Part shown: positions 29,256 to 40,830 of the stretch, piece after piece
How the letters are laid out: every line of letters starts with the position of its first letter
Numbering within the stretch: the stretch's first letter is position 1
Assembly (NCBI RefSeq): GCF_035046485.1
Contig: NC_085136.1
Span: 295,035,080-295,099,079 of the forward strand
Source of the DNA: Aedes albopictus
Lineage: Eukaryota; Arthropoda; Insecta; Diptera; Culicidae
DNA length: 64,000 nucleotides
Direction: 5' to 3'
Notes under the pieces: model-generated
The model's input: only the letters and a program-made list of their open reading frames with translations
What the model was told of the DNA's origin: nothing
The model's database searches: none
Position numbers and translations under genes: made by a program

Positions 29256-32200
29256 AGTTTATTTATTTATTTATTGATACTACATCTTTGACACAAGTGC
29301 CACACAGACTGATTAAAAATTCTTAATCCTATTCTTAAAAACTAGTTTACTAACATTAAAATCAAAAACGTCACACACATCATTGAATAGTCTACAACAG
29401 AAATCTAATGGATTAAACAGTCCATAGTCGGTGCGGTGGCCAGGAATCCGCAGCAGCTGGCGATTTCAAACTTGGCGAACAGGTGCGTGGAGTCTCACAT
29501 GCTCAAGAAGGCTGCTGCAGTCGATATTGCTTTGAATGATGTCAAATACGAAGAGTCTTTGCAGCATAACACGACGACTTGCTAACGGTTGAAGTCTTAT
29601 CAGGGCACATCGTTGCTCATATGGAGGCAGTTGAACCGGGTCGTTCCACGGAAAATTCCGAAGTGCATACCGTATGAAGCGTTTCTGTACATTCTCAATC
29701 CGGTTGACATGAACGTTATGGTGCGGTGCCCAGACTTGAATGCCGTACTCAAGTACACTACGCACTAAGGCACAGTACAAAGACTTCAATGCATGAACAT
29801 TATCGAAGTTAGCTGTATTGCGGCGCAGGAAGCCAAGCATCGCGTAGGCCTTGGCTGTTGTCACAGCGATATGATCCGTGAATCGAAGCTTGCTGTCTAA
29901 AACCACACCAAGGTCTTTGATCGATGTAACCCGATTTAGTGGCGTATTGACAAGGGCATAGTCAAACATAGTAGAAGACTGGCGGCGAGTGAACGTGATC
30001 GTGTTACATTTGGACACATTCATCTTCATTCCATTCAAGTCACACCAACATGACACATATTTGATGTCAGCTTGCAATGCACAACAGTCAACAAATGACT
30101 TAATAACGCGAAAAATCTTCAAGTCGTCAGCATAGAGCAGTTTGTTTGAGTTGATTTTAGCGCACAGATCGTTTATAAATAAAATGAAAATAAGCGGGCC
30201 AAGATGACTGCCTTGTGGAACTCCAGAAGGAATGTCAAAAACGTTTGACCTTCCATCATGCACTTTGACAAAAGCTTTGCGAGACGAAAGATAGGACTTC
30301 AGCCAACGAATAATCCATGACGGCAGTCCAAGGCGGTTCAACTTTTCGATGGCTAAATCATGAGGCACTTTGTCGAATGCTTGGGAGAAATCAACGTAAA
30401 TGGCATCGACTTGATTTCGCTTCTCCAGCTCGTTAATTACGGTGTAAGTATACGCCATGAGGTTCGTTGTTGTTGATCGCTTTCTTACAAAACCGTGCTG
30501 GTAATCGGATATCGTAGACTGCACAGCTGGATACAGTACGTCGTATAGCAAGCTTTCGAAAACTTTTGCAAGACAGTTTAGTATCGATATCGGGCGATAA
30601 TTCTCCACACTGTGCATATTTCCAGCTTTTTGGATTTGAATAATGGAGGCTAGCTTCCAAGCATCCGGGAATACTCCTTCAGCCAATGAACGATTAAAGA
30701 TCGAAGTAATCGGTAATGCCAACGATTGAGCACAATGTTTGATAAATACAGGGGGGATCATGTCGGGACCGGGACCTTTTGACGCATCCACGGCACTAAG
30801 AGCGTTGAGAATTTCATTATTGTTGAATGTTACCTGCGGAAGCCGGATGTTGTACGACGGGAGGCTGTTCAGGTACTCATTAGACAGCGGAGGCGGAATA
30901 TCGTCGTGAACAGAGCGGAAGAATTCAGCAAACAGATTCGCCGTCGTAACAGGTGAGCAGGAACTACGAGAGCAGTAGGTAACATCAACCGGAATACGAG
31001 CTGAACTCTTGCGCTTATTGATGTACGTCCAGAAGGAAGAAGGGTTTTGTACGAAACTTTCTTGCAGGCTATCGATGTACTCACGGAAACGATCATGCTG
31101 TAACCGACTGTACTCCTCTTCAGCGTGGCTTTAGCTTCATCAAATTCAAATGATTCCGATTGCGGAAGAATCTTTTTCTTATCTTACGCAGGCGATTCCG
31201 AAGGTTGCGAAGTTGTGGTGTCCACCAAGGTTGACTGAACTGCTTGGAAACTCGATGACGCTTGACAGGAACGGTAGCTTGGATGATGTCACGAAGATTG
31301 CTGTAAAAGGCGGTTACTGCATCGTCGATGGACGCCTCTTCAAGAACCTGATTCCAGTCAACGGTGGCGATTCTTAAGTTGATGTCTTGATAGTCACAGT
31401 GGTTGAAGTCATAGTCAATGATCGTTGAGGAACCTCCTCGAAATTCTTCTTCGCGGGAACGGGCGTCAACGGTTAAGATAAACGGCTTATGGTGGGCGTC
31501 GACTTTCAATAAGCTATATGGAGACTCGAAGAGACTTGTGATGCATGGGTCATTAACGAATACCAAGTCAAGAAGTCTACCGTTCACGTTTAGAAGGTCG
31601 TTCACTTGATAGTAACCAGATGACAACATGGAATCAACCAGAGCAAGCTCCTGTTCCGTTGATGCGTTAATCGGCAGATATGACGAGCACTCCTCATCAA
31701 AAGTCCAGACTAAATTAGTCAAGTTATAGTCTCCAACGCAGACAACAATGTCACGGGGATTCGCTTGACTTTGAATCTGGTTAACGGAGTCAACATGCTT
31801 CATATATTTCTCGGGGCAGCTGTTAGGGCGAAGGTAGATGCAGCAGACAAATACGGTGACGTTTAACAGAGAGATGCGGACGGCAATTTGTTCCAGGTCA
31901 TCGCAATCAACAAGATTAACAGCTGCGCAGTTTAGCTCCGTTTTGACTGCAATCAGCACACCACCACCTCGCAGTAAACGGCTGGTAGAGGAATTGCGAT
32001 CGCAACGGTAAATTGTGTAGTTGCAAGATATTTCGGAGGAAGCAATATTGGCGTGAAGCCATGTTTCTGTAAGAACAACAACGTCGAAGTCACAGGCCAG
32101 CAGAGAAAGGAGCAAATCATTCGTCTTTGTTCTCAACCCACGGACGTTTTGGTAGTAAACCGTTAGCGGAGAGCGCGGGCTAGGCGGAGAAGGTGCATGA

Positions 32201-32310
32201 GGATGAGATGAAATTGTTCTCGGTGATGAGGGCGGAAATTGTTCAACAGCTGTACTTGTTACGTGTGTGTTACGTGGTTCAAACTCACCGTTGGTGCTAA
32301 AGCGGGATTG
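29256..32310 (-). mobile_element. 5'-truncated CR1/T1-like LINE inserted in RTE copy 2
   Basis: The 3' end is a short AATA/AAATAAAT repeat (about 29256-29276), typical of CR1-group elements. The 5' end is cut at 32310, within or just before the endonuclease, so ORF1 is missing. AACTC occurs at both junctions, which would be a 5-bp target duplication, though the A-rich tail makes its length ambiguous. The element's ORF2 is described separately. Confidence 0.8.
29313..32310 (-). pseudogene. CR1/T1-like ORF2: endonuclease and reverse transcriptase
   Basis: Endonuclease part (32180-31120): VYYQNVRGLRTKT, VVVLTETWL with the catalytic Glu, GGVLIAVK, VCVGDYNL and LLDLVFVND; the terminal Asp-His pair appears as DAHHKP. 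RT part (31100-29466): ASKGPGPDMIPP, NYRPISILNCLAK, QHGFVRKRSTTTN, VDFSQAFDKVPH, GVPQGSHLGPLIF and catalytic LLYADDLKIF (about 30140). One frameshift near 31115 separates the two. A TGA at 29466-29468 interrupts the tail, which continues in the same frame through LLRIPGHRTDYGLFNP to a TAA at 29313. The open frame at 32484-32260 upstream of the truncation is RTE sequence read in another frame, not part of this protein. Confidence 0.8.
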
Positions 32311-35000
32311 AGTTCGTGGTTCATCCTTCTCCGCCACACACCGTTTTCCTGCACGCCGCCGAAGATCGTCCTTAGCACCCGTCGCTCGAAAACTCCGAGT
32401 GCTTGCAGGTCCTCCTCGAGCATCGTCCATGTCTCGTGTCCGTAGAGAACCACCGGTCTTATTAACGTCTTGTACATGGTACATTTGGTGCGGGGGTGAA
32501 TCTTTTTTGACCGCAGTTTCTTCTGGAGCCCATAATAGGCACGACTTCCACTGATGATGCGCCTTCGTATTTCACGGCTCACGTTATTGTCAGCCGTTAG
32601 CAAGGAACCGAGGTAGACGAATTCTTCTACCACCTCGAAAGTATCCCCGTCTATCGTAACATTGCTGCCAAGGCTTGTCCTGTCTCGCTCAGTCCCACCT
32701 ACCAGCATGTACTTTGTCTTAGCCGCATTCACCACCAGTCCGACCTTTGCTGCTTCACGTTTCAGGCGGGTGTACTGTTCTGCCACCGTTCCAAATGTCC
32801 TAGCAATAATATCCATGTCATCCGCAAAACATACAAATTGGCTGGATTTCGTAAAGATCGTACCCCGGCTGTTGAGCCCGGCTCGTCGCATAACACCTTC
32901 CAGGGCGATGTTGAATAGTAGGCAGGAAAGTCCATCACCTTGTCGTAGTCCCCGTCGAGATTCAAATGAACTGGATAGTTCACCCGAAATCCTTACGCTG
33001 TTCTGCACACCGTCCATCGTTGCTCTTATCAGTCTAGTCAGCTTCCCGGGAAAGCTGTTCTCGTCCATAATTTTCCATAGCTCTGTGCGGTCGATACTGT
33101 AGTATGCCGCTTTGAAGTCGATGAACAGGTGATGCGTTGGGACCTGGTATTCACGGCATTTCTGGAGGATTTGCCGTACGGTGAAGATCTGGTCCGTTGT
33201 CGACCGGCCGTCGATGAAACCGGCTTGGTAACTTCCCACGAACTCATTTACTTTAGGTGAAAGACGACGGAAGATGATCTGGGATAGCACTTTGTAGGCG
33301 GCATTCAAAATGGTGATCGCTCGAAAGTTCTCACACATTAACTTGTCGCCTTTCTTGTGGATGGGGCAGATTATCCCTTCCTTCCACTCCTCCGGTAGCT
33401 GTTCGGTTTCCCAGATCTTGACTACTAACTGGTGCAGACAGGTGGCCAACTTTTCCGGGCCCATCTTGATGAGTTCTGCTGCGATACCGTCCTTACCAGC
33501 CGCTTTGTTGTTTTTGAGCTGGTGGATGGCCTCCTTAACTTCCCTCAGCGTGGGAGTTGGTTCGTTCCCGTCCTCTGCTGCACCAACATAGTCATTTCCT
33601 CCGCTGCCTTGGTCCTCCGTGCCTACATTCTCTTCGCCATTCAGGTGCTCGTCGAAGTGCTGCTTCCACCTTTCGATTACCTCACGTTTGTCCGTCAGGA
33701 GGCTCCCGTCCTTATCCCTGCAGATTTCGGCTTGCGGCACGTAGCCTTTGCGGGATGCGTTGAGCTTCTGGTAGAACTTGCGTGTTTCCTGTGAACGGCA
33801 CAGCAGTTCCATTTCCTCGCACTCCGCTTCTTCCAGGCGGCGCTTTTTCTCCCGGAAGAGACGGGTCTGCTGCTTCCGCTTCTGTCTGTATCGCTCCACA
33901 TTCTGTCGGGTTCCATGCTGCAGCATTACCGCCCGCGCTGCATCCTTCTCCTCCAGAACCGCTCTGCACTCCTCGTCGAACCAATCGTTTTGTCGACTCC
34001 GTTCTACGTACCCGATAGTGCTCTCAGCTGCGTTGTTGATGGCTGCTTTGATTGTACTCCAGCAGTCCTCTAGAGGGGCCACATCGAGCACAACCTCGTC
34101 CGGCAACGCTGCCTCGAGAGTCTGCGCGTATGCGGTGGCGACATTCGGTTGCTTCAGTCGCTCTAGATCGTACCGGGGCGGCCGCCGGTAACGTACGTTG
34201 TTAATAACGGAGAGTTTTGGGCGCAGTTTAACCATCACCAGGTAGTGATCGGAGTCGATATTAGCGCCACGATAGGTCCTGACGTCGATAATGTCGGAGA
34301 AGCGCCGTCCATCAATCAGAACGTGGTCGATTTGTCCGTTTGTTGTGGTAATCTCAAGGTGTAATGATACGGGAGGCTGTGCTGGAAGAAGGTGCTACGT
34401 ATGGCCATGTTCTTGGAGGCGGCGAAGTCGATGAGGCGTAGGCCATTTTCGTTCGTCAGCTGGTGGGCGCTGAACTTTCCAATCGTCGGTCTGAATTCCT
34501 TCTCCTGGCCTACCTGAGCGTTTAGATCCCCAATGATGCTCCTTACGTCGTGGTTTGGGCAGCGGTCATACTCGCATTCGAGCTGCGCGTAAATTGCGTC
34601 TTTGTCATCATCAGTGCTTCCGAAGTGAGGGCTGTGCACGTTTATTATGCTAATGTTGAAGAATCGGCCCTTGATCTTCAACCTGCACATTCTTTCGTCG
34701 ATCGGCCACCAAGCGATCACGCGCCTCTGCATGTCGCCCATCACTATAAAAGCTGTTCCCAGCACACGCGAGCCGCAACTCTGGTAGATAGTATGATAGC
34801 CTCTAAACGTTCGCACCATAGATCCTGTCCAACACGAATCCTGCAGCGCTACGATTCCGTACCCGCGGTCCTTCAGTATATCGGCGAGTATGCGGGTGCT
34901 CCCGATGAAGTTGAGAGATCTGCAGTTCCATGTACCGAGCTTCCAATCGCAAATCCCCTTTCGTCGCTGTGGTCGTCGCCATTGGTATCGGTTCGCATTC
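32311..35000 (-). pseudogene. RTE copy 2: endonuclease and reverse transcriptase
   Basis: Endonuclease: LGTWNCRSLNF (about 34940), IVALQDSCWTG, INVHSPHFG, IIGDLNAQVG, DHVLIDGRRFSDI and SDHYLVMV (about 34245). A frameshift near 34370 separates the first half. From 34238 the frame is open for more than 640 codons: NNKAAGKDGIAAELIKMG, PIHKKGDKLMCENFRAI, QAGFIDGRSTTDQ, FIDFKAAYYSIDR, LRQGDGLSCLLFNIALEG, catalytic FADDMDII, LGSLLTADNNVSREI, LYGHETWTM. At motif A the second aromatic/Asp pair reads YY where copy 1 has YD. It is disabled by the frameshift and the CR1-like insertion. Confidence 0.8.
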
Positions 35001-35165
35001 TACTCTTGTTGATTTTCCGGTGCTAGTCTTTTTTTACGACTGGCTCGCAGGGCCTGACGCCAACCCACTATCCCAGGGAGCTGGGCTTACCTTCCCGGAA
35101 GCTACGGGTTCTGCATTGGCATTTCCTCCAACTACAATGCTCAATAGCTAGGCTCAAGCGCCAGT

Positions 35166-35417
35166 CTTCGCTGTTCCACCATCATGAATGATTCCTATAT
35201 TTGAAAAAGAGTGTGAGAAAAATTTCCAAAATAACAAAGGAGTTCATCATACAACGTGCAAGCAAAATAATTAGTATTCTTTTTTTCTCTAGCATACATG
35301 AGGGCGCCAAACTTGTACTCAAAGGAAGTGTTTTGGGGGTTAAACCCCTCCATTCAAAATAAAAAATAAAAAAAAAACCTCAAGAGTTGGTTACTCAGTG
35401 AGCAACTCGGAGTAGCC
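35166..35417. other. Spacer between two RTE fragments
   Basis: This AT-rich stretch holds a run of A/T homopolymers (35360-35380) and a palindrome-like GGTTAAACCCC. Nothing is recognised. It may be an insertion that removed the 3' part of copy 3. Confidence 0.4.
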
Positions 35418-36760
35418 TCAATGACACCACTACTGGTGTTTCCATTTATGTTTGTATCGTTCCACGTTCTGTCGGGTTCTATGCTGCAGCATTACCGCAC
35501 GCGCTGCACTCTTCTCCAAATTTGCTCTGCACTCCTCTTCGACCGATTCATTTCGTCGGCCCCGTTTCACGTACCCGATAGTGCTCTCGGCTGCGTTGTT
35601 TATGGCTGCTTTGACTGTACTCCAGCAGTCCTCCAGAGGGGCCACATAGAGCCCATCCGCGTCTGTCAACGCTGCCGTGAGATTCTGTGCATATGCTGAG
35701 GCGACATCTGGTTGCTTTAGTCGCTCAAGGTCGTTCCGTGGTGGTCGCCGGTACCGGACATTGTTGATGACGGAAAGTTTTGGGAGGAGTTTCACCATCA
35801 CCAGGTAGTGATCAGAGTCGATGTCAGCGCTTCGATAGATCCTGCCTAACGTTGATAATGTCGTGACTGATTTGCGATTCCGTCTGCTGTGGTGTAACGT
35901 CTGCTGTCCAGCTGTAACGATGAGCCTCTCTGTGTTGGAAATAGATGCTACGTGTTACGTACGGCTATGTTTTTTTAGAGACAGCGAAATCGATGAGTCG
36001 TAGGCTGTTATCGTTCGTCAGCTGGTGGGCGTTGAACTTTCCAATCGACGATCTGATATTCTTCTCCTGGGAACCAAGGGCCTACCTGAGCGATTTTATC
36101 TCCTATGATAATCTTGACATCATGGCTTGGACAGCAGTCGTACTCGCGTTCGAGCTGCGTGTAGAATGCGTCCTTGTTATCATCAAAGCTTCCGGAGTGT
36201 TGGCTTTGCTTGTTGACTATGCTGAAGTTGAAGAATCGGCACTTGATCTTCAGCCTGCACAATGCACATTCTTTCGTCTATCAGCCACCAACCGATCACA
36301 TGCCTCTTCATATCTCCGATCACGATGAAAGCTGTTCCCAGCTCGCGTGTGTTGCCGCAGCTCTGGCAAATGGTATGACTTGTGGTATGATTACCTCTAA
36401 CCGTTCGCGCCGTAGATCCTGTCCAATACAGCCCTTGCAACGCTACGATGCTGACCCCACGGTCTTTCAGTAGATTGGCGAGTATGCGGGTGCTCCCAAT
36501 GAAGTTGAGAGTTCGGCAGTTCCACGTACTGAGTTTCTAAGTCTCCAAAAGCAAGATTTTTTTCATGGGGGTCGTTGCCGTTGGTCTGGGTTTGTAATAT
36601 GCTGTTGCTGAATTCTCGTTGCAATACTTTTTTTACGTCTGGCTAGCAGGGCTCCACTCCAACCCCCTAGTCTCCGAAGGACCATAGTGCACAGTTGGGC
36701 TAAGAGTCCTCCTCTGGCACTCAGATATTGATCAGCCGCCCCTAATATTTGGTTCAGACG
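35418..36760 (-). pseudogene. RTE-like LINE, copy 3 (5' half only)
   Basis: The minus strand gives the 5' block (CTAGGGGGTTGGAGTGGAGC, about 36670), then the endonuclease: LQGLYWTGSTART, NTRELGTAFIVIGDMKRHVI, MCRLKIKCRFFNFSIVN, IIGDKIAQVG where an Asp-Leu-Asn is replaced by Asp-Lys-Ile, and the linker LPKLSVINNVRYRRPPRND (about 35790). It ends at about 35430 in KHKWKHQ. At least three frameshifts and the changed GDxN motif show it is old. It runs in the same orientation and just upstream of copy 2, and was cut before the RT. Confidence 0.7.
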
Positions 36761-38108
36761 CTGTTGTTTGCCTGGAGAACACACACTCTGGTTTGCAGAA
36801 GCAGATTTTTAATGTCTTCACAACGGTTTATTCCTAGAAAAGATATTTTTTTCTTTTAACACTTCTAATCATTCAATTTTTATTTTTATGCTTGTTTTTC
36901 TACACACTTTCTCACATTGAACAGTTTTGTATGAAACTAATCGCTTTGGTGGACTTGTAAACCACAACATGCCATCATCCACCTTCACACGAAGATACGT
37001 ATTATTCTGTGACCTTCATTAATATAAATAGAATATGTGCGCTCCTTTTCTCGGCATCTTCGTCTGTGCGGGTATGTTGGATGCTATGCAGTGCTTCATT
37101 ATCCAGTGGGATTGTAAGACGATTTCGGTGTATACCGTCGTCGGATTCTTTAGCAGCCCAGCGCGGCACTACATACAGAAGCTGTAATGATCATCTGGGA
37201 AGCAGCCAACCGGATGGTCAACATTATATTACCGTAAATTTATAGCTACTCCTTGCAAGAAAACTGCTACCACCACCACCACTCCATCGAAGAGACGTTG
37301 AGAATCGTACCCAGCATCCGCATGAAGACAAAAATGAACTTTTCTTGGCGCATCCTTTCCGGGTCATGACGGTAAATCATCACGTGGAACACGGCTCTTT
37401 AATCAAAGCGTGCTGCTGTAGAGCTTTACTCTGAACACTCTGCGCGTGAATGGAGTGGTAACCGTGGAGGTGGCATATCTTTTTTAATTATCTTGAAGTT
37501 TTCCACCGCACAGCCTCATTAGAAGTCCCTTGGTCTGGAGATGGTTGGCTGAAAGGAAGCTGATGCTAGTGCTGCTGCAATCGTATACGTTATTAAATTA
37601 GCAACTCTCTTTGCCAAACGGCCGAAGACGAACGAAGTTGGTTGCAGAACTGGAAAGGGCAAGCCGCCTTTGCCCTCCCATCATCCAGCTCTTCTAGCTC
37701 ATCACGATAGTGCGGTGTAATACGACGAATACCCGCTTGCACTCCAGAAAGACCGTTAGAAGCTAATCTGGCTAATGTAGCTCAAATGGTGTCTTGACTT
37801 TCTTGGGCGATAGTGGATGGTCGGTGGTTCAGATCGTGCTACTTCTTGGTGACAAAGTGAGGCGATAAGGTTATTTATTTATGCCCGGCTGGGAACGGCG
37901 CCGCAGCGTGCTATCGTGGCTGGAAAATCCGATGAAAGAGGTTTAATTTGTAACAATTTAACGCAGTCCTGGCAAACAATGATTGGAACGATAGCTTTCT
38001 CCAATGGGAGACAGGGAAGGTTCATAACCATAAAGCAAATTTTATTCCAAGCCTCGTGATCGAAGAGGGACCGGAAGAATCAGCGTCTTGCCTGCTGATA
38101 TAGAACAA
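36761..38108. other. Intergenic DNA, nothing recognised
   Basis: The composition is closer to average than in most of the window. There is a CACCACCACCACC patch at 37270. No reading frame shows a family motif. It could include host noncoding or regulatory sequence, but I have no evidence for that. Confidence 0.45.
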
Positions 38109-38270
38109 ATTTCGTTTGAGTTTGCAAGTTACGCAATTCGTAAAAAGCCCTTTTCACAGCTGCAATACGCCTTTTCACTTCACGGGAAACGTCATTCTCA
38201 CATGTCACAAATGTACCACGATTAGGCTATCCAGATATACGTGTTTGAGTTTTTTCACAAGACGCCACCT
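38109..38270 (-). pseudogene. Old RTE-like reverse transcriptase scrap
   Basis: The minus-strand translation KHVYLDSLIV, then FVTCENDVSREVKRRIAAV and RAFYELRN, parallels the VYLGSL-VTADNDTSREIQRRI and RAYFGLRR segment of copies 1 and 2. One frameshift lies between the two parts. Only this RT thumb segment is left. Confidence 0.6.
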
Positions 38271-38611
38271 AGCGGATAAATCCCAAACCAAAGACTTAAC
38301 TACCAGATATGTAGTTCTGAGCTTGCTGAAGAACTATTCCGACGACAGCATTATTCTATCTTATCAGGTTGACCACCATTTACACATGTTGCATAAAACC
38401 TCCGCATATCGTTCCTATCCTTGCTGTCCTGCGCTTTATTCATCACTCTTTCCATGCTGCTATTTTTTTTGCGATGGATTTGAAGAACTTCTGCTTTTGC
38501 CACCTTGTATCGCTACCGGTCACTAGCATCTGATTTCTGGTGGTACTATTTCCTTTCATCGATCCTCATCGTACCAACCATTACAGGGCGTCGCTGAGCG
38601 GTGAATTATTA

Positions 38612-39066
38612 TATTTATACCTACCCATGACTTGTGTAGGTAGCAATCAGTTAGTTGGTTACAGGTAGAATTTATGCGGTACGCATTGTTTATCACATGT
38701 ACCTACGACTGTATAAATGGCAAGTTGCTTTAGAGTTTAGAGCCATCCATTTGAATCGACTTGAATGATTCAAACACTGTATTTTCTATTACTGATTCTC
38801 CTTGTACAAACCTTAATACTCATCGATTCGTCGATTTCATGGGTTTTCCCAGGAAATTAATTTTGTCTATTATCATTTATGACATGACACATAGTTTATG
38901 ATGGTTGAATTTGTTGAATTTTGATTTTGACGATTGGTCCATCATGGCACTTTTCAGAACTGCTTTTAATATCCAAAGAGAAGTGATACGTTGAATGTCA
39001 CTGATTCACTTTCTTGTTTAGTTTATTCTCTAAATTCATTTTTTTTATTCAATTAGATACTTCGTT
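38612..39066 (+). repeat. Dispersed module, copy A, with TATA-like box
   Basis: It begins near TGTGTAGGTAGCAATCAG and runs through ACCTACGACTGTATAAATGG (TATA-like at 38711), GAGCCATCCATTTGAA, GATTCGTCGATTTCATGGG and TTTTTATTCAATTAGATA. The same order is seen in copy C (44722) and, less well, in copy B (40535). A 16-codon frame starts ATGGCACTTTTCAG near 38944. Confidence 0.6.
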
Positions 39067-39156
39067 GTTGTTTCCCGATCAGCAACACGAGTAGCGAAAT
39101 GAAATAGGTGGTCACACTCGCACGCAGCGTGCTGAAAGCGAGAGATAACAGGGCTA
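39067..39156. other. Short spacer
   Basis: Nothing recognised. A small self-complementary CACGCAGCGTGC lies near 39120. Confidence 0.3.
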
Positions 39157-39466
39157 TATCACACAGAACAGACGATTAAGCTGAAACAAAAATATGTCGA
39201 AATCGTGTGTAAAGGGTTTAAGTGTTCCCTAACGCCACCAACGGAGACTGCCCCACATATAAAGTCGATTTGACTCCACGATGGCAGTGTTCATCGTTAA
39301 AATACACTAGCCCACAAAGCGACCGAGCACAGGAAACAAATATGACAACACAACAATGTATGTGATGGGACGCTAGCGCCGCGCAACAGGAGCATAACCA
39401 CATACTCTGAAATGACCGTTACAAAATTTTACACAAGGCAGAAAGCGAAGATAGACGTCTGTTCTC
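39157..39466. mobile_element. MITE related to the one at 28316-28612
   Basis: Ends CACAGAACAGACG (39159) and CGTCTGTTCTCTGTG (39448) are inverted repeats close to those of the nested MITE at 28.3 kb. Both have an internal GCGCCGCGCAAC/GTGGCGCTGC-like segment in matching places. Confidence 0.65.
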
Positions 39467-40534
39467 TGTGGCTATATTTCCATTCATTTTTCTGTAGTTG
39501 AGTGTTTTTACCCGTGGTCCCGGACTCTGTCAGTTCTCACATCGAGGAACTGAAAACGACCGCCACAGTCATTCATTTTCGGCTGAAATACAGGCACTGA
39601 GACTGATATTTAGCAGGCCTGCTACACACCAAGATTTTGTCGTTGCAATCTGAGAGGGTTCTGCCACCATTTGTTCAAGTTGGTGCGAAAACCGAAAACC
39701 GTCAATAATCCTGCGATGGTGCTCTTTAAATCGATGATCTTCAACTCAATAACGTTTTTCTATATGCCGTTCTTCTAGTAAGCAGTAACGCTTTTCTACT
39801 TCTAATCTTTAATTGGATTATTTAAAGTTTTATATTATGCCTCTCAAGAAAAAAACAGAATATGGCGATTATCTGCCTCTGGCTTCTGATATAAGCGTGA
39901 CAGTCACTAATCAGAACAGCGTCACCAGATTTAAAAGTATTTAATTCCATTATATGGGGTTTGACAACAAGTACACTCATTCCACTGAGCCACTCTTGCC
40001 GTTCGTCACAAATACATTCAAAAACATCTGTCACTTTGCGAAACCCACGTGCTTTTGTTTTTGGCGGGAACACTTTTTCTTTTGTTTTGCCTTGCGACTG
40101 TCATGCGGCGGTATGCCTTGCGAGCATACGACCGCCGCAGGACTCTTATAAAAGATAAGCGCGACAATAATCAATGGTGTAGCGGTTACCGTGCACAAAG
40201 GGCTTCGCTTGCTTCTGTTTGGGAATGTACTTATATTCCAAACCGAACAACTTTTGATTTTTCGTTATCCAAAAACAATCGCGAGTATTTTCATGATGCG
40301 TATAGGTACACACTTAAGCCACAAAAAATCGCTAGTTATTTATGTAATTTATAGAGTTTCAGCAAAAGAGACCAAGCGTACCGAGTTGAATCTGCTGTTG
40401 AGAACTCAGCAAAAATATGGGAAAAATACCGAGCTGATCTAAGTGTGTAGCAAATATTTTTTTAATAACAGGTATAAGTGAAGTATCCAATGAGGTAGCC
40501 CCAAAATATCTAAAAACAGGCATCACTCACATTA
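39467..40534. other. Intergenic DNA with a possible short MITE
   Basis: At about 40305-40450 GTACACACTTAAG and ATCTAAGTGTGTAG form inverted ends, and TACCGAGCTGATC resembles the inner end of the MITE at 24999. A TGGTGTAGCGGTTACCGTGC run at 40173 looks like a tRNA box A but has no box B within reach. The rest is unrecognised. Confidence 0.4.
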
Positions 40535-40830
40535 GGTAGATAATCCATTTATTTGGGTAGGTACAATTGATGAGGTAGACATTTCTCATCATGTATACCT
40601 ACTGCTGTATAAAAGGCAAGTTTCTTTAGCTCAAAACCATCCATTCGACTTGTTCGGACTAATCCAGTCTAACCACTGAATTTTCTATTATAATATTCTT
40701 GTTTTGCTAAAAAAAACATTGGAACTAGTCCACCATGACCACGCAGGTCACAGTGACAACCATTTCTTAATCACAAAGAAAATAGAACGCAGTCATCTAT
40801 CATCTAACTAGACGGCTGCCGATCTCAATT
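40535..40830 (+). repeat. Dispersed module, copy B, with TATA box
   Basis: This copy shares TATACCTACTGCTGTATAAAAG (TATAAAA at 40608), GGCAAGTTTCTTTAG, ACCATCCATTCGACTTG and ACCACTGAATTTTCTATT with copies A and C. Downstream it diverges; ACTAGTCCACCATGACC parallels ATTGGTCCATCATGGC of copy A. Confidence 0.5.

Larger units (their letters stand above)
28977..35165 (-). mobile_element. RTE-like LINE, copy 2, split by a CR1-like LINE
   Basis: This is the same family as copy 1, on the minus strand, in two pieces: 35165-32311 (5' part, endonuclease and RT) and 29255-28977 (C-terminal tail and 3' end). The junction with the inserted LINE lies at MNHEL | YGEPSI; removing the insert restores the frame used in copy 1. 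It is much better preserved than copy 1. It starts about 35165 with the GTTGGCGTCAGGCCC block shared by all copies. Confidence 0.8.

Noticed and set aside
32325..32484. N-terminal 50 residues of the 454-codon frame at 31120-32484 (MYHVQDVNKTGG...)
   Set aside because: This is RTE copy 2 read in a wrong frame; the CR1-like element starts only at 32310.
38116..38526. 136-codon plus-strand frame
   Set aside because: Starts at a TTG and lies opposite the RTE scrap on the minus strand, which explains part of it.
40173..40200. tRNA-like box A (TGGTGTAGCGGTTA)
   Set aside because: No box B or cloverleaf downstream.
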